Shown here: piece after piece, positions 1 to 12,713 of the stretch
Position numbering within the stretch: position 1 is the stretch's first letter
How the letters are laid out: the number at the start of each line of letters is the position of its first letter
Assembly: GCA_026874595.1 (NCBI GenBank)
Contig: CM049315.1
Coordinates: forward strand, 15,568,164 to 15,632,163
Length of the DNA: 64,000 nt
Reading direction: 5' to 3'
DNA from: Sipunculus nudus
Taxonomy: Eukaryota > Annelida > Sipuncula > Golfingiida > Sipunculidae
Notes under the pieces: model-generated
Told to the model about the DNA's origin: nothing
The model's database searches: none
Seen by the model: the letters and a program-made list of their open reading frames with translations, nothing else
Position numbers and translations under genes: made by a program

Positions 1-31
1 TAAGTATTGAGATCAGCAGGTGGTGGCGTGA

Positions 32-238
32 GCTTACATTTGGCTTATACTTGTTCAAGAATTACTTTCTCTTGGTAACACGAAAGGTCGACGCAGGGGT
101 CGTCTAAGGAGTACTAGACCGAGAGAGGGCGTTCTATTGTGGCCGGCGGATGAGATTGGTTCGTCAGGGACGAGACCAGCGAGGTACGGAGGTCCGGTAG
201 AGATCGACAGAAGGCTGAGTGCAGACAACATCGTGTGA
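32..238 (+). other. GC-rich open segment, possible terminal exon (unproven)
   Basis: This stretch is clearly more GC- and CpG-rich than the AT-rich DNA after it. The frame whose codons start at 32 is open until TGA at 236-238. It has no ATG and reads as an Arg/Pro-rich tail, for example RPARYGGPVEIDRRL near the end. A pyrimidine-rich run ending in AG at 58-59 could be a splice acceptor, which would make this the last exon of a gene or retroelement entering from the left. The opposite strand is also open (63 codons, 55-246), as often happens in GC-rich DNA, so openness alone proves little. I do not recognise a family. It could equally be a CpG-rich non-coding patch. Confidence 0.2.
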
Positions 239-246
239 CGGGTCAT

Positions 247-3200
247 GTGTGTACTCCAGACATCCTAATTAACCTCTTAATTTCACGGTTTAGGGTAGGG
301 CATTTTTTTAAGTAGAATATGGTAAAGTTCATTTGTCGTTTATCCACGGAGCTGTGTGTGGGTGTGTTTTCGGACAAACAGACATATACACAACCTTACC
401 ACAATGTAATAGACACTCTTCTCTTTATTTAAACAGGTCTTTTTACATTTTCAAAACATTACAAAGGTCTCGTTAGGTTAAACAAAGAAAGACTAGATAA
501 CATCTTAACCTGTTTAATTTTGGCGTATTTAAGCATACCTTTTCATTCTGAAATGGTCAGAAACAGCAAAAACAGATTTTTTTGGTCAACAACCTATAAA
601 TTAGGTGCAACTTCCTTTCATATTGCGTAAATATTTTGGCACAAGTGAACATCAGTTTCATATTTCATGAAATTCTCATTGATTTCAGGCTAGCACTTTC
701 TATATCTTTCTTAGCCCTTTCATCGGATTAATGCCTAATAACAGTCGCACGGATTGCTAGTCGGTCGAAGGGGTTGGATGAATGGCGGGAAAGGACCTCA
801 CGTAAAGTTCATTTTCAATCAAAGTCATTAGGGGAAAAACAACTTGAATCTAAAAGTTGTAGAATAAGATAACAGTAAAACATGGAACTACAGATGTGCA
901 CAACGTGTCCCATTCTTTAGTGGAGAAAGGATGTAATGTACAATCCTCTTGAACTTGGGGAACGCTGACGAACTGACGAACATTACTTCAAAACAGACCA
1001 TATGGACGTCGGACTTTCATTTTATTTACTTCATATATATATTTTTCAAATATATTAGGAATGAAAACGGTGAGCAAAATAACCTGGTGTCTGATTACAG
1101 GAGTTTTCCCAATTTTACAAATTACTGAACAGAATTCAAAACATTTGAACGCCTCATCGCTATGTAATATTTCCATGTAAAAATTTAAGTATTTAAAAAG
1201 GCCCCCTTTTTAGTACTTTATTATCACAGTCTGAGTAAAACTGACTTTAAAAATCCGTCCTTAAGTTCTTCTGCTTTGCTCGTGTTACTTTTCCCTTTTA
1301 TCCATTCACAACCAAAAAAACTTAAACTGTCAAATAGGCACAACGAAATGAAACATATTTTATAGATAACACAAAGAGGAAATAACTGGCGTTTAAGAAC
1401 GAGGTTCAGGTCAGTTGCCAAAGATAAAAGAAGCCCTGTGCGGGATTGGAGAAGATTTGAAAAAAATTCAAACTTATAACATCACATTTGTTTACGTTAG
1501 TATAATTACTTTGACTGAAGGTTATGCCCATTTTTATGAATAAAAGTTAAATACCTTGCTGGCCTCACATGGCAAGAAAGCATGTCAGTTATGAAAACAA
1601 AAACATATCTATTTCATAATTATATATAAACAAAATAATATTTTAACAAAATAATATGTAAACAAAATCTTTTACCATTGTTCCATATCCGTGCACGAAT
1701 CTGAATTTATGATAACTTATCTCTTCTCCATATTCATATTTCCTGATAAACAATTCAATAAATCTAATAGTTAATAGACCAAATTGATTCTCTACACCCA
1801 GAATTGGAGATAATGAGGTTACGCGTATGGTCGTGTTAGAGACCAATATACCTGACAAATATACATTGAATTTAACTATCCTTGTTTCAGTTTATGTTTG
1901 CATATTTAATTTACATTTTATGCTTATCTTTGGGAAACCTTTGCAACTAACTGAAGGTATCATGGCTAATAATATACTGGGCAGTGAATGTGTTGTATTA
2001 TCAGAATTTTCTGTTTCAGAACTTCCAAGGCAGTTATACATTTGTTTCATAAATAAATATTACAAAAAACGTGGCATATACCAGGCTGAGCAAAAGATTT
2101 GAGCATAAAATATTGCAAGAACTTTTCTGTATTACATATAAAAAAAATCATCCTCTCCAGTTCAATGCAGAATATATAAAACAGATACCAAAGAAAAAAG
2201 AAATGACTTGTCTTCGAGAGTTAGAATAATGAAACTCCGGTGCGTTCTTTGGTAAAATCTTTTTGTAACCTACGAAACCTGTCACTATTACCAGGCGCAT
2301 CATTATCAGGCCTTATTACTTTACTGCAGGGGTCCCCTGAAGCTGCCGAAGCCAAATCGTCCAAGGCTTCAAACTAATTTTACACCTATGATTAACGTTT
2401 TTCAACAAGACTCGGGCTCTGGTGTCGAGGAATCTATTGTCAGTATAGTGGTTATAGTGGCCTTCCTGTTGGCATTGCCAAAGGACGATAGTGATATTTG
2501 ATGGCAATGGTTCTTTTCTGCATTCTCTATTCAAAGTGAGCTAGCTCCTTGTTTAAGGTACGGTAAATCAATTGGTGTTCGGAATCGTACATGTTCTTTG
2601 AGCATTCATAAACAAATGACTTCTATCAACAAATTTCGGACAGAAGCAAAGGGAAATAGTTCGAATTGAAGGATATGGCGGCATTTTTTTTTCAGAAATA
2701 TAAAGAGCTGTTAGTGTGCTGGCTTTGGCAAACAATTTTGTTGCCATCAAAGGATGTAGTTACTCTAAAATAACACTTAAACTATTGAAAATTATAATAA
2801 AATGCCAAATGTCAACAAGTTCCCTACGGGCTATCAAGCTCTGCTGAATCTGACACACTCTAGTCAATATCATATAAATATAGTTTCATTGGCCAATTTT
2901 TGGTGTTGCAAGAATATTAGTCCAGCTGCGAGCTATCTCATATCAATTCAGAAATTATTTTCTGATGATAGATTCTCTCTGTTTAGAAATTCTTTCAAAA
3001 GAAAGATTACAACAATGAAACACACGGTTAACATGGAACAATTTTTTTTTTTAAATTTAATATTTTTAATAAAAATATGTATATAAATTTTGATAAGAAT
3101 CTGACATTTGGTTTATAGAAAACGGTAACTAAAGTAAAGAGCCACCTTCAGCTTTCATAGACATATCGATATATTGAAGGATTTTTTTCTTACATAGGTC

Positions 3201-4555
3201 TGATATCTTACAAAATCACTCTGTAATTTGGAGATTAATAATTGCAGCTTCTCCTGAGATATTTGGTAACAGACGTTTTATTAAGTCTGTCTATACGTAT
3301 ATAAATTATATTATCAAATATTGCAAAAGATTGCCCTAGATTTCAAATATTATTGGCTTGGTGTCCGACATTTTGCATGCTTACAGTCTAATAAGTGTAA
3401 GTAAATGAGGAACATTATTTATATGTTATTAAACCTACACAAAATATTTGGATATATTGGAATTTTGTTTTTTTTTTTTTTGGCAAGTACAGTAATAAAC
3501 AAAATGCACGGTACATTGATTACAATAACTTAATTAAATTCAATATTTAATAACATGATATGACACTACATTTTATATAGATTTTATCAGTCCATAAACA
3601 TTTTCCAAGTTTATAACTCGAATTTGACAAAAGCAAATCACAGAGATATAGTATTTTCTTATGTATAAGTGCAAAATATCATTTGGCTTTTATTTTAACT
3701 CTATTTAGTTTTTTTTATGAAACGGCGCATCTAAAGGGAATCATATTCTCGTAAATTCACAATAAGTAGTGATACATTCTGCAAATATTTCCAGTAATAG
3801 ATGTGAACAAAACGTCCTGAAAACAATATGACAAACAAAGGCAAATGTTATAAAGGAATTTTTATCATATATATTCATGAGGAAAAGATACAGAACAAAG
3901 TGACCATCATCAGTACACTTAGAGTACTGAGTTTTGTTTTTAATAGTCTATTCTTGTTCAACGTAGAATTTTATGGCCCACATTTTTTGCTGCAACATTA
4001 ATTAATTTTTCAGGAAACAAAATTGGATATGATATGAACAAATCATGTTAGGCAGGGCTGTAAAGGTATTATTAAGTGGTCCTATATATAAAGAGCGCCG
4101 TTGTCTTCCAGTGAGTGTGTTTAATGGAAAGGTTGAATTAAGATCCGAGACTGTAAAAGGTAATGGGCATTGAGCATGAGGTATTGAAAAACAAGGACTG
4201 ACAGGAAACAATGATCTGTTGTTTCACATGAAGGACAACGTTTGTTAAGTTTGATTTAAATCCTTTTACTGTAATGAAATATTTAAGGTAAGTCTCTCTG
4301 TAAATTAGGTGATACAGCTGGGACGCGCGGAAAGGAAAATGGCAGATGTAACTTTTGAGCAATTGCTCTGACAGAAATCCACTTCAAAGACGTGTTTAAA
4401 TATTTGATAACGGCAAAGAAATATAAAACTGAATCCTCAAGATATTTAAGCTTTTTCTATTTATTATCTGCCTTTCAAACTGACTGATATATACTTTAAA
4501 TCATCATCATATCGTTCCAGACTTTTTAGCAGAATTTTACTTTATCATGAACTTA
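247..4555. other. Intergenic, no supported gene
   Basis: AT-rich sequence. The open frames here are under about 95 codons, overlap on both strands and have simple composition; none shows a domain or convincing splice context. Short homopolymer runs occur near 3050 and 3470. I see no other feature. Confidence 0.6.
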
Positions 4556-4560
4556 ACGTT

Positions 4561-4975
4561 ACCGGCTTCCGTGGCTCAGGGGTGGAGCACAGCCCTCTAA
4601 GCCAGGAGATCGTCAGTTCGAATCTCAAACGAGGCGGTGAACTTTTTCAAGGTCGGACCCACCCAGGGTGAGGGCGCTGCAGGCTTAATGGGAAGGCCGT
4701 GTCTAGGGGCCGTGTTTCCCTCACAAACGAGTGCGCCTTTCAGGGGTTCCTGGGTAGTATGACCTAAACATGGGGACAGTTACACCGAGGGCCCCCAAGT
4801 ACAGTAGTCACCGGGCCTGGTTAACACCAGAATTATAAATGAGAGGAAGCTTGTGATACTGCCCTGTCACGTAGTCAGTAACAGGAATGAAATTCTGCAA
4901 ATGTACATATACTTAGTTAAGCTAGCATTAAAAAAAAGCAGGCGGTTACCTGCAAAAACAAAATCAAAATGTTAA
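4561..4975 (+). mobile_element. tRNA-derived SINE, copy 1
   Basis: The 5' head is tRNA-like. It has a box A-type sequence TGGCTCAGGGGTGG (4572-4585) and a box B-type GTTCGAATC (4616-4624), spaced as in an RNA polymerase III internal promoter. A body of about 300 bp follows and ends in GGCGGTTACC and an A-rich tail near 4950-4975. The same head, body motifs (GTGCGCCTTTC, GGGCCTGGTT) and end recur in reverse at 14935-15294, so this is a dispersed family. It resembles SINEs with a tRNA head and conserved body that are common in molluscs (V-SINE-like), but I cannot assign the family without a search. SINEs rely on a partner LINE for mobilisation. Confidence 0.85.
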
Positions 4976-5386
4976 AAAAAGTTAACGTTTCTCCTTGTTA
5001 TTTAAAACCCTTTTGTGTCTGAAGCTTAAATTCTTTTTAAAGGTTTATTACAATAAAAGCAGAATTGTATACCAGGTGATACTCTGGATTTTTACGTGAT
5101 CTGCACCTTTTTTTTTTTTTTTACTGATTTTGCACAAGGAGGCCGTTGAAAGCAGTCGTTGATATCTGATGGTCACATGCCCTGTACAAAATTCCGCTCC
5201 ATCTAACCATAACATACTTGATATGATTAAAGTAGACACAGATCTAGAGTAACATACATGTAGTGACGTTTTTGCGTTTGTGAATGTATAAGTCCTGAGG
5301 TGATGGATGATAATGATGAAAAAGTATGAAATATATACACCTAGATAACATGGTACGGGCTTTTGTAATAAAGGTGCAACTTATCT

Positions 5387-5491
5387 TATTTGTACGGTGG
5401 CTGAAAGAGGACACAGAAAAAAAATATCTCGAGATCTCGAGATAACTTCTCGATGTCTGGACATAAATTTCGCAAAAAAAAATTTACGAAG

Positions 5492-5553
<62 letters not shown>

Positions 5554-6460
5554 AAAATAGGAAGCAAAAAAAATCTTGCAAGAAAAAGTTGGAAGCATAA
5601 AAAAAAATTGATCTTGCAAAAAAACATTTAGGAAGCAAAATATATATATATTTATATCTCGAGATCTCGAGATTTCATCATGATTTTCGTTCGGCAAAAT
5701 GCGACTTTTCACCTGCCTTATTTATAGATTTTTTGTAATACCGGCTAACTCTGCATATACATATTAAAGAAGTGAAGGTAATCCTTGCAGCGAAAGGGTC
5801 TTATAACGCCACTTTGACGTATGAACATTTTATCTGCAGGCTACTTGTACACAAGGCACTTGAGCAAGTGTTAACTTACAGATAAAACCATGTAACCGAG
5901 TTACTGAAAGATCCCTAGTTGGTGTTCGTTAGAGCATGTGAAGCAATGCAATATTTGTCATTTACAGAACTCTGTACTCTCTGAACTGAAGCCACATGTT
6001 TCTGCTGGAAATCTTTCTATTACGATCGGTGGCCTTTTTTGAACCATCCACCCCCACCCATGTCATAAACACGTGGTTATAAACAAAAGGCACCGCCTTT
6101 ACCCCGTGGGATTGGCTCATTTTTATGAAAGGTTCAATAGATTATGTTTATTTGACAGACGTCAGACATAGAAGTCGGTCCCTTAAACTTGGTTTAACTT
6201 TACGTCAATAAAGCATCAAATGGTTCGTGCAACGCCCACGTTGACCTATTTATTTATTTATTTTTCTTTGAAATTTTATCTCGAGATGTTAAGTCGAAAT
6301 CCCGAGATATATTATTTTTTTGCAAGATTTTTTTTCTCTCAATTTTTTTTTTTTTGCGAGATATATTTTTTTTTCCTTAATAATATTTTTTTGCGAAATT
6401 TTATGTCGAGATCTCGATATATATTTTTTTCTGTGTCCTAAATCAACCACCGTATATTTG
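5387..6460. mobile_element. Complete foldback-like DNA element with 6-bp target duplication
   Basis: The element runs 5393-6454. Its ends are inverted copies: TACGGTGG at 5393-5400 and CCACCGTA at 6447-6454. Homology continues inward for roughly 200-300 bp on each side, with shared GGACACAG, then A-rich tracts and CTCGAG/GATCTCGA motifs. The hexamer TATTTG lies directly outside both ends (5387-5392 and 6455-6460), a target-site duplication showing that the two arms moved as one unit. The left arm carries a perfect 20-bp palindrome at 5425-5444 and a similar 18-bp one at 5656-5673. The middle has no transposase-like ORF, so it is non-autonomous. The superfamily is unknown. Confidence 0.75.
5494..5549. 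repeat. (AT)n microsatellite
   Basis: About 28 uninterrupted AT units, lying inside the left arm of the foldback-like element. The right arm has no matching tract, so it expanded after the arms formed. Confidence 0.95.
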
Positions 6461-8679
6461 TGCAAAGGTGGCAGTAAGGATGTTTATTAAAGACAGAGAA
6501 AAATTTTCACGCACGGCATTTAGTGCTGTAAATACCATATTATATCAATGCTATATATCTTTTTTCCTCTACTAACAAAGCTGGCTTAGATTGATGTATC
6601 AATCGCATTTTCTATTGATCGACACAATATTCAAAACATTTCTGAACGACATTCGTTGAAATTTGGTGCAATGGGTGCACAAGGAATAAGAGATTGTCGC
6701 TATAACTATGGAACGGTTTGATAATAGTAACCTGCAAATCTGAATCGAGCCCAGTCATCCTGTTAAAAAATGAAATAACCACGATCTTTATGAAATCGAC
6801 AAGCGCCACAGGGATATTCTGGCTCCATATTTTCTTTGATGTCAATACCGCAAAAGGTGTACCATGAATTATTATGATTTTATAATAGGCCCCTAACGGT
6901 TAGGAAACAAATAATGAGAGCTCTAACGCACGGGTCCTTAAAAATAAAGAAAAATGAAGAGTACCTGGTGCTCATACAAAACGGTCTCAGAGTCGAAATG
7001 GATTTTAAAGATCCCAAACATTTGGAAGGTAATGAGAAATTTAAACATTTAATTCTTTGTGTTTACGTTATTAACATTATATTGTTAATTATTGTGTCAT
7101 TATCTGATTATGGTGACATGTAAGAACCTCTTTTCACTTCTAGGCGCGAGTTTATTTATACATTCTGTTTTTCCAATTTGTCCCTTCATGTAGGATAATT
7201 GTCTGAAACATCAATCTTTGAATTCCATTCCAGAGAAGATTTTTTTTATTCGTGATCGATTTACACCATATGATGCGTTTGCATATATGAGTGTAATGTT
7301 AGAGGGCCTCTGTTCCCTTGCCAACTTTGTTTATTTAATTATATGAGGTGAGAATAATTTTATGTAACATTTTCTCATATGATCAAGAAAGCTGACTCTT
7401 TCTTTGACGAATGTTAAAACCAGGAGGAGTCTCCTTTTCAGGCGCATTGATCATAGAAGATAGAAAACGGTGTCCGGATTATTGGTGTCTAAGGAGTCTA
7501 CCAAGAGCCGCTTAGCCATCAAATTAAGGCCAATAGTTACCATATGGGTCATGCTCACAGGGTGGTCATTAGGCAGAAAGGATCGACAATCAATGATGCA
7601 TCGAATGATGGAGGGACAACGGTTGACAGCCATTACTGTGGGTTATTTTCCCTGAAAGCAAAATAAAAAAAAAATAAAAATAATAAACTGAAGCCATCCG
7701 AAAAAGGTGAACGAGCAAGGCGGTCCACTGTGTCTGGTTAAGGTCGGTTTTTTGTTTCTTTTCTTTTAGAACATACTTCGCATGAAGACAACGGGCATTG
7801 TAAAAAATCAGAAGTTTTCCGAATGCAAGTGAGAAACATCATTATAAACGTTAAGCAAACTGGAAACGGAATATTATCAAATCGTATTGTATATTTTACT
7901 TTGTTTTTTTTTCTCTACAGAACTCTATCTTTTGGTTATACGTAATATGAGATGTAAGCTGAGGGAAAATAAGCAGTTTGAGATTGTAATGTATAAACTG
8001 CTTTTGATTATTCTCCTGTCCTGTTTACCTTAGCGACACTTAAGGTGCTTCACATGACGGAAAATGTATCTTTTCTTGGGACCGGGAAAAATTTCAGGCA
8101 AGAGATCAACTGCCACCATCATACAGATTGCACGATAAATAAAAAATACAGACCTTAAAAACTGAAAAAGAACAGTTTTTCTATTTAACATGAAAATATA
8201 AATATATATGATCGGAGAAAAACTTTTAACATGTAGACATGTAAGACGGTCCCAGATGTCCAGCTAATCGTGGGTGTGATCTGCAGTCAACAGAAATGTA
8301 TTTGATGTCTAGGTAACGCACCTATAGACGGACAGGCACCTTAAACATTACAACGTGTCCTTTTTGTGCCGCAGTTTACGTCACCTGGTTCGTTAGTTTT
8401 GTTGGAAAATCTAATAAAGGAATACATCCTCAAAAATGTATAAACTCTCAACTGGAAAATATTTTAAGCAGCACATTTAAAGCACTGTTATTTTGTCAGA
8501 ATAGTATAAAATTCAAGCCGACACACTCAAGCATAACCAAGAAAACCTCGGCTTTACCCTTAACGGTGGTTTTTCATTATTCAAACATGTATATTCACTC
8601 TAACCCTAATATTTTTCTGAACTACCACAATGAAACATACAATGTAAAGTAGCAAAATACAGTTATATTAAGACACCTA
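6461..8679. other. Intergenic, no supported gene
   Basis: Unique-looking AT-rich DNA. Small ORFs around 6612-6845, 6914-7123 and 7451-7655 have no recognisable domain, and the last is open on both strands. I see no repeats of note. Confidence 0.55.
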
Positions 8680-9950
8680 GAGAATCGTAAGATTGGATAG
8701 ACACATATATGCGACTGTGATATCGCAATATAGGATAGACACATATATGCCATCGTGATATTGTAAGATTGGATATACACATATATGCGACTGTGATATC
8801 GCAATATAGGATAGACACATATATGCCATCGTGATATTGTAAGATTGGATATACACATATATGCGACCGTGATATCGTAATATAGGATTAGACACATATA
8901 TGCCATCGTGACATTGTAAGATTGGATAGACACATATATGCGACCGTGATATCGTAATATAGGATAGACACATATATGCCATCGTGATATTGTAAGATTG
9001 GATATACACATATATGCGACCGTGATATCGTAATATAGGATAGACACATATATGCCATCGTGATATTGTAAGATTAGATAGACACATATGTGCGACCGTG
9101 ATATCGTAATATTGGATAGACACATATATGCGACCGTGATATCGTAATATAGGATAGACACATATATGCCATCGTGATATTGTAAGATTGGATATACACA
9201 TATATGCGACCGTGATTTCGTAATATAGGATAGACACATATATGCCATCGTGATATTGTAAGATTGGATAGACACATATATGCGACCGTGATATCGTAAT
9301 ATAGGATAGACACATATATGCCATCGTGACATTGTAAGATTGGATAGACACATATATGCGACCGTGATATCGTAATATAGGATAGACACATATATGCCAT
9401 CGTGATATTGTAAGATTGGATATACACATATATGCGACCGTGATATCGTAATATAGGATAGACACATATATGCCATCGTGATACTGTAAGATTGGATAGA
9501 CACATATGTGCGACCGTGATATCGTAATATTGGATAGACACATATATGCGACCGTGATATCGTAATATAGGATAGACACATATATGCCATCGTGATATTG
9601 TAAGATTGGATATACACATATATGCGACCGTGATTTCGTAATATAGGATAGACACATATATGCCATCGTGATATTGTAAGATTGGATAGACACATATGTG
9701 CGACCGTGATATCGTAATATTGGATAGACACATATATGCGACCGTGATATCGTAATATAGGATAGACACATATATGCGACCGTGATATCGAAATATTGGA
9801 TAGACACATATATGCGACCGTGATATCGTAATATTGGATAAACACATATATGCCATCGTGATATTGTAAGAGTGGATATACACATTTATTCGATTTTGAT
9901 ATCGTGATATAGGATAAACACATATATGCGACCGTGATATCGTGATATTT
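8680..9950. repeat. 38-bp satellite array with 76-bp higher-order dimers
   Basis: About 33 head-to-tail monomers of 38 bp. Two monomer types usually alternate: one with GCCATCGTGATATTGTAAG and one with GCGACCGTGATATCGTAATA, both sharing GGATAGACACATATATGC. The dimer of 76 bp is therefore the main period, broken in places by two of the same type in a row (for example near 9110-9140 and 9760-9830). Edge monomers are more diverged than central ones, as expected from internal homogenisation. Because 38 is not a multiple of 3 and the unit lacks stops on the minus strand, long overlapping minus-strand frames run through it (8622-10076, 484 codons, is the longest). I regard these as by-products. Confidence 0.95.
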
Positions 9951-11051
9951 GACATTTAAAGACATTAAACCAGTGTATGTACGGTGGATGACACTATTAC
10001 ATGTCATACAGAAACCGGTTTCTATACTCCCCAGTTTTAAAGTATTTTTGGAAAGATCTTTGTTCATTTTACCCAAAAGTCAGACAATCCTTTCAATGTA
10101 ATTAGATTTATGTAGAAAATATGGTTCCTTATAAAGGCAATCGGCCATAAATACATTTTGATAAATTAACAATTTGAATGGTCATTTATCGTGGTTGTGT
10201 GATTGATCAGCTTATTATAAATGAATCAATTATTTAGATGAGAAGAACATCGAGGAATGCAATGTGAATTCCTACTTATGTCACAGATTAAACTGTCCTA
10301 GTTGCGAGTGATTAACCCATGGACAGACTCAGGTAACCTGTAATCTCATCTTTATTTTGCATCTTTTGTTTTACCTTATATAACCAGTAACTCCGTTGGC
10401 CATAATTTTAATCATCTGCGATCTCATGAAGCCCTAATATACCAAATGACATGGTCTTATTGCACTTTTGGAATAAAAGAGTAATGGTTCATGAATAACT
10501 TCCACAAACTTTGCAGATATATGTACTAATGAATCCGTGTTCTTAACCAAGTAAAAATTATGTGAACATTCTATATTAGAACACTGAGTGCAATGAAAAT
10601 TATCAAAAACAAAGTGGTCACTTTCTACGTTTGCTGAATAAGCCGGCTTATTCCTCTGTTGATTAATATTGATAGCGTAAAATATACTGCACCCACATTT
10701 GGAGCTCCTCGAGACAGATTAACAGGATCCATGGCTAAAAGACATAGATTAAAGTTTCCTTGAAGAGCTTTGAAGAACTTATTAACAATTTGTCTGGACT
10801 AACCCCTGCAATTTGTAATCTATTTATATTAGAAAATACCCGGCCTTTTCTCTAGTTCACCTCTGTAATTTTTAATAAGAACCCCAAAGTATTCAGTACT
10901 TTTTACCCATTTAAATTACTATCCAGCAGGAAATGTATCGCACTCTGTGCTTCTCTGAGCATTTGGAATTATCTTCATACATATAGTTTTCTTTGTATTA
11001 AATAACACTCTATATTCCTCGTGTTCTCATGCATAATGCTTCATGATGGTG

Positions 11052-11052
<1 letters not shown>
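9951..11052. other. Intergenic, no supported gene
   Basis: AT-rich DNA, with no ORF of interest beyond the read-through from the satellite array and no repeat I can define. Confidence 0.6.

Positions 11053-11097
<45 letters not shown>
11053..11097. repeat. (TA)n microsatellite, left of solo LTR
   Basis: About 22 TA units that end exactly where the LTR begins. With the tract at 11882-11919 it is one original TA array split by the insertion. Confidence 0.95.
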
Positions 11098-11101
<4 letters not shown>

Positions 11102-11254
11102 ACGGAACCTAATATAAACAGATCACGTATGCGTGATGAACACAAACTCTGTAACGGAGATAAAAAAAATCAGATTCTGTAACACTAGGCAGCGTGAAAT
11201 GTCTAGGGGAATGAATAACGAAGTCAGTGTTTTTTTGTTATCAAATAACTATAA

Positions 11255-11260
11255 TTTATT
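11255..11260 (-). terminator. Polyadenylation signal of the solo LTR
   Basis: AATAAA on the minus strand (AAGAATAAATTATAG context), downstream of the TATA box and about 150 bp before the LTR 3' end, which fits the R/U5 boundary region. Confidence 0.55.
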
Positions 11261-11598
11261 CTTAAAACAACCCTAACATTACAAAACACTGAATCAATAC
11301 AATTAAACAGTAAAACAGCGGTAGAACAACAAATATAATCACACAGAAAAATAATGTGCACAGTACCTGGTTACCAACACCGTCACAACGATATTTTCCT
11401 TTAATGTATACGACAGTACAGTGTAAAGCTCTTGTAACAATCCAGAAAGTAAACTGAAGTCCAAATGCATAAAATCCAGGAGTAAGTCTTAGAAAATGTA
11501 TAATTGCCGCATTCGTTGGATAAGGTCCTAAAAACTGACACACGCTTCTGCGTCCGCTGGAATCTGCTCTGCTGCTCTCTCGGTTCTAAAACACAGCC

Positions 11599-11611
11599 CC
11601 TTTATATACCT
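11599..11611 (-). promoter_or_regulatory. TATA box of the solo LTR
   Basis: On the minus strand GGTATATAAAGG sits in the middle of the LTR, about 340 bp upstream of the AATAAA signal. A solo LTR can still act as a promoter reading towards lower coordinates. Confidence 0.6.
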
Positions 11612-11877
11612 TCACACCCCTTTTCCACTTCTCGAATAGTCTATAATATCTTGCACAGCACAGTAAAAACGCGTTTCAGGAATTCTCTAGAAAAACAGCG
11701 CTGTGTATTTCTACATACCAGGCTCATCACGTGACCTCGGCCAGGCGTGAAAACCCAAGGCTAACATGACAACGAGAGTTCAACCAGTACGGATTAAAAA
11801 TAGAATGTAACAAACGGCCCGGCGAGGGCGCCACAACACGAGTTACGCCCGCGCCACACAATAAAAACAGCACCTGT

Positions 11878-11881
<4 letters not shown>

Positions 11882-11919
<38 letters not shown>
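11882..11919. repeat. (TA)n microsatellite, right of solo LTR
   Basis: Pure TA units that begin directly after the terminal CA of the LTR. Confidence 0.95.
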
Positions 11920-12676
11920 CACTCTTTTTTCATTAATAATATAGCTCCAATTAGAATGTTAGTTTATTGTTCAGTAGAAAAAAAGCAAAAGTAAATTCAG
12001 GCCTGCCAAATCATTTTTTTAGAGTCACTTTTTTTTAGAATTTCCTCAAAAATGACGCTAATCACTCTTTTTTTCAGCAGCACTCTTTTTGTCCCTCTTT
12101 TTTTTTAAAGAATTCCTATATATACAAATTATTTACTGTTTCACAGTCCAGTTAGAACAAGAATCGGACCTTTCACAATTTCAATAGATGCAAATGTTCA
12201 GCATGTGTCACAACATGTGGGAAATGCCCTTATCTTCATGCAGGGAATGTGCGCCATGTATGTTTCTGACTTTGGGAACGATACGCGTCGATATATATAC
12301 ACAACTGTGGTATGTAAGTACATTTTTTTCAGTCTGAATAAAAAATGCAGAAAATGACGCTAATTTTACTCTTTTTTCACTCTTTATTTCAAAGAAGTCT
12401 ACTCTCGGTAACTTACCTTTGACAGACCTGAAAAAGCACATCATCAAAGGATTATGCTAATACGTAAACTTTTGCCCAACCAAATTAATATTTGTAGGAC
12501 ATTATCGTTACATGAATAAGCAAATAAGGTTAAGATAACTTGACATGTATGGCTTTATGGTCCTTACATGATCCGAGAAGGCTGCCAAATGATGGAAGCT
12601 ACAAAAACGAAAAGAATTATATCAGTTAATCCTGTATGTGTGTTTTATCAGCACTCAGCATTTTACAGAAATCAAC

Positions 12677-12713
<37 letters not shown>

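Larger units (their letters stand above)
11098..11881 (-). mobile_element. Solo LTR of a retrotransposon, inserted in (TA)n
   Basis: The 784-bp segment lies between two TA arrays. On the minus strand it starts TGTTACAGG and ends CCGTAACA, the TG...CA ends typical of LTRs. Read on the minus strand it has the order expected of an LTR: a GC-rich U3, a TATA box (GGTATATAAAGG, about 11600-11611), a candidate R region starting about 30 bp later, an AATAAA signal (11255-11260), then a short U5. No internal gag or pol and no second LTR are present, so it is a solo LTR left by LTR-LTR recombination. The target-site duplication cannot be read because the target is itself a TA repeat. The 93-codon frame at 11262-11543 lies within the transcribed LTR and is probably not a gene. 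A Ty3/gypsy origin is plausible but unproven. Confidence 0.75.

Noticed and set aside
8622-10076. Three long overlapping minus-strand ORFs (484, 402 and 293 codons) as repeat-protein genes
   Set aside because: They are alternative frames of one 38-bp satellite whose unit lacks minus-strand stops. Several frames being open at once is what a stop-free repeat gives, not a gene.
11262-11543. 93-codon minus-strand ORF with hydrophobic C-terminus
   Set aside because: It lies inside the transcribed part of the solo LTR between TATA box and polyadenylation signal and ends by the AATAAA; it is best explained as part of the LTR.
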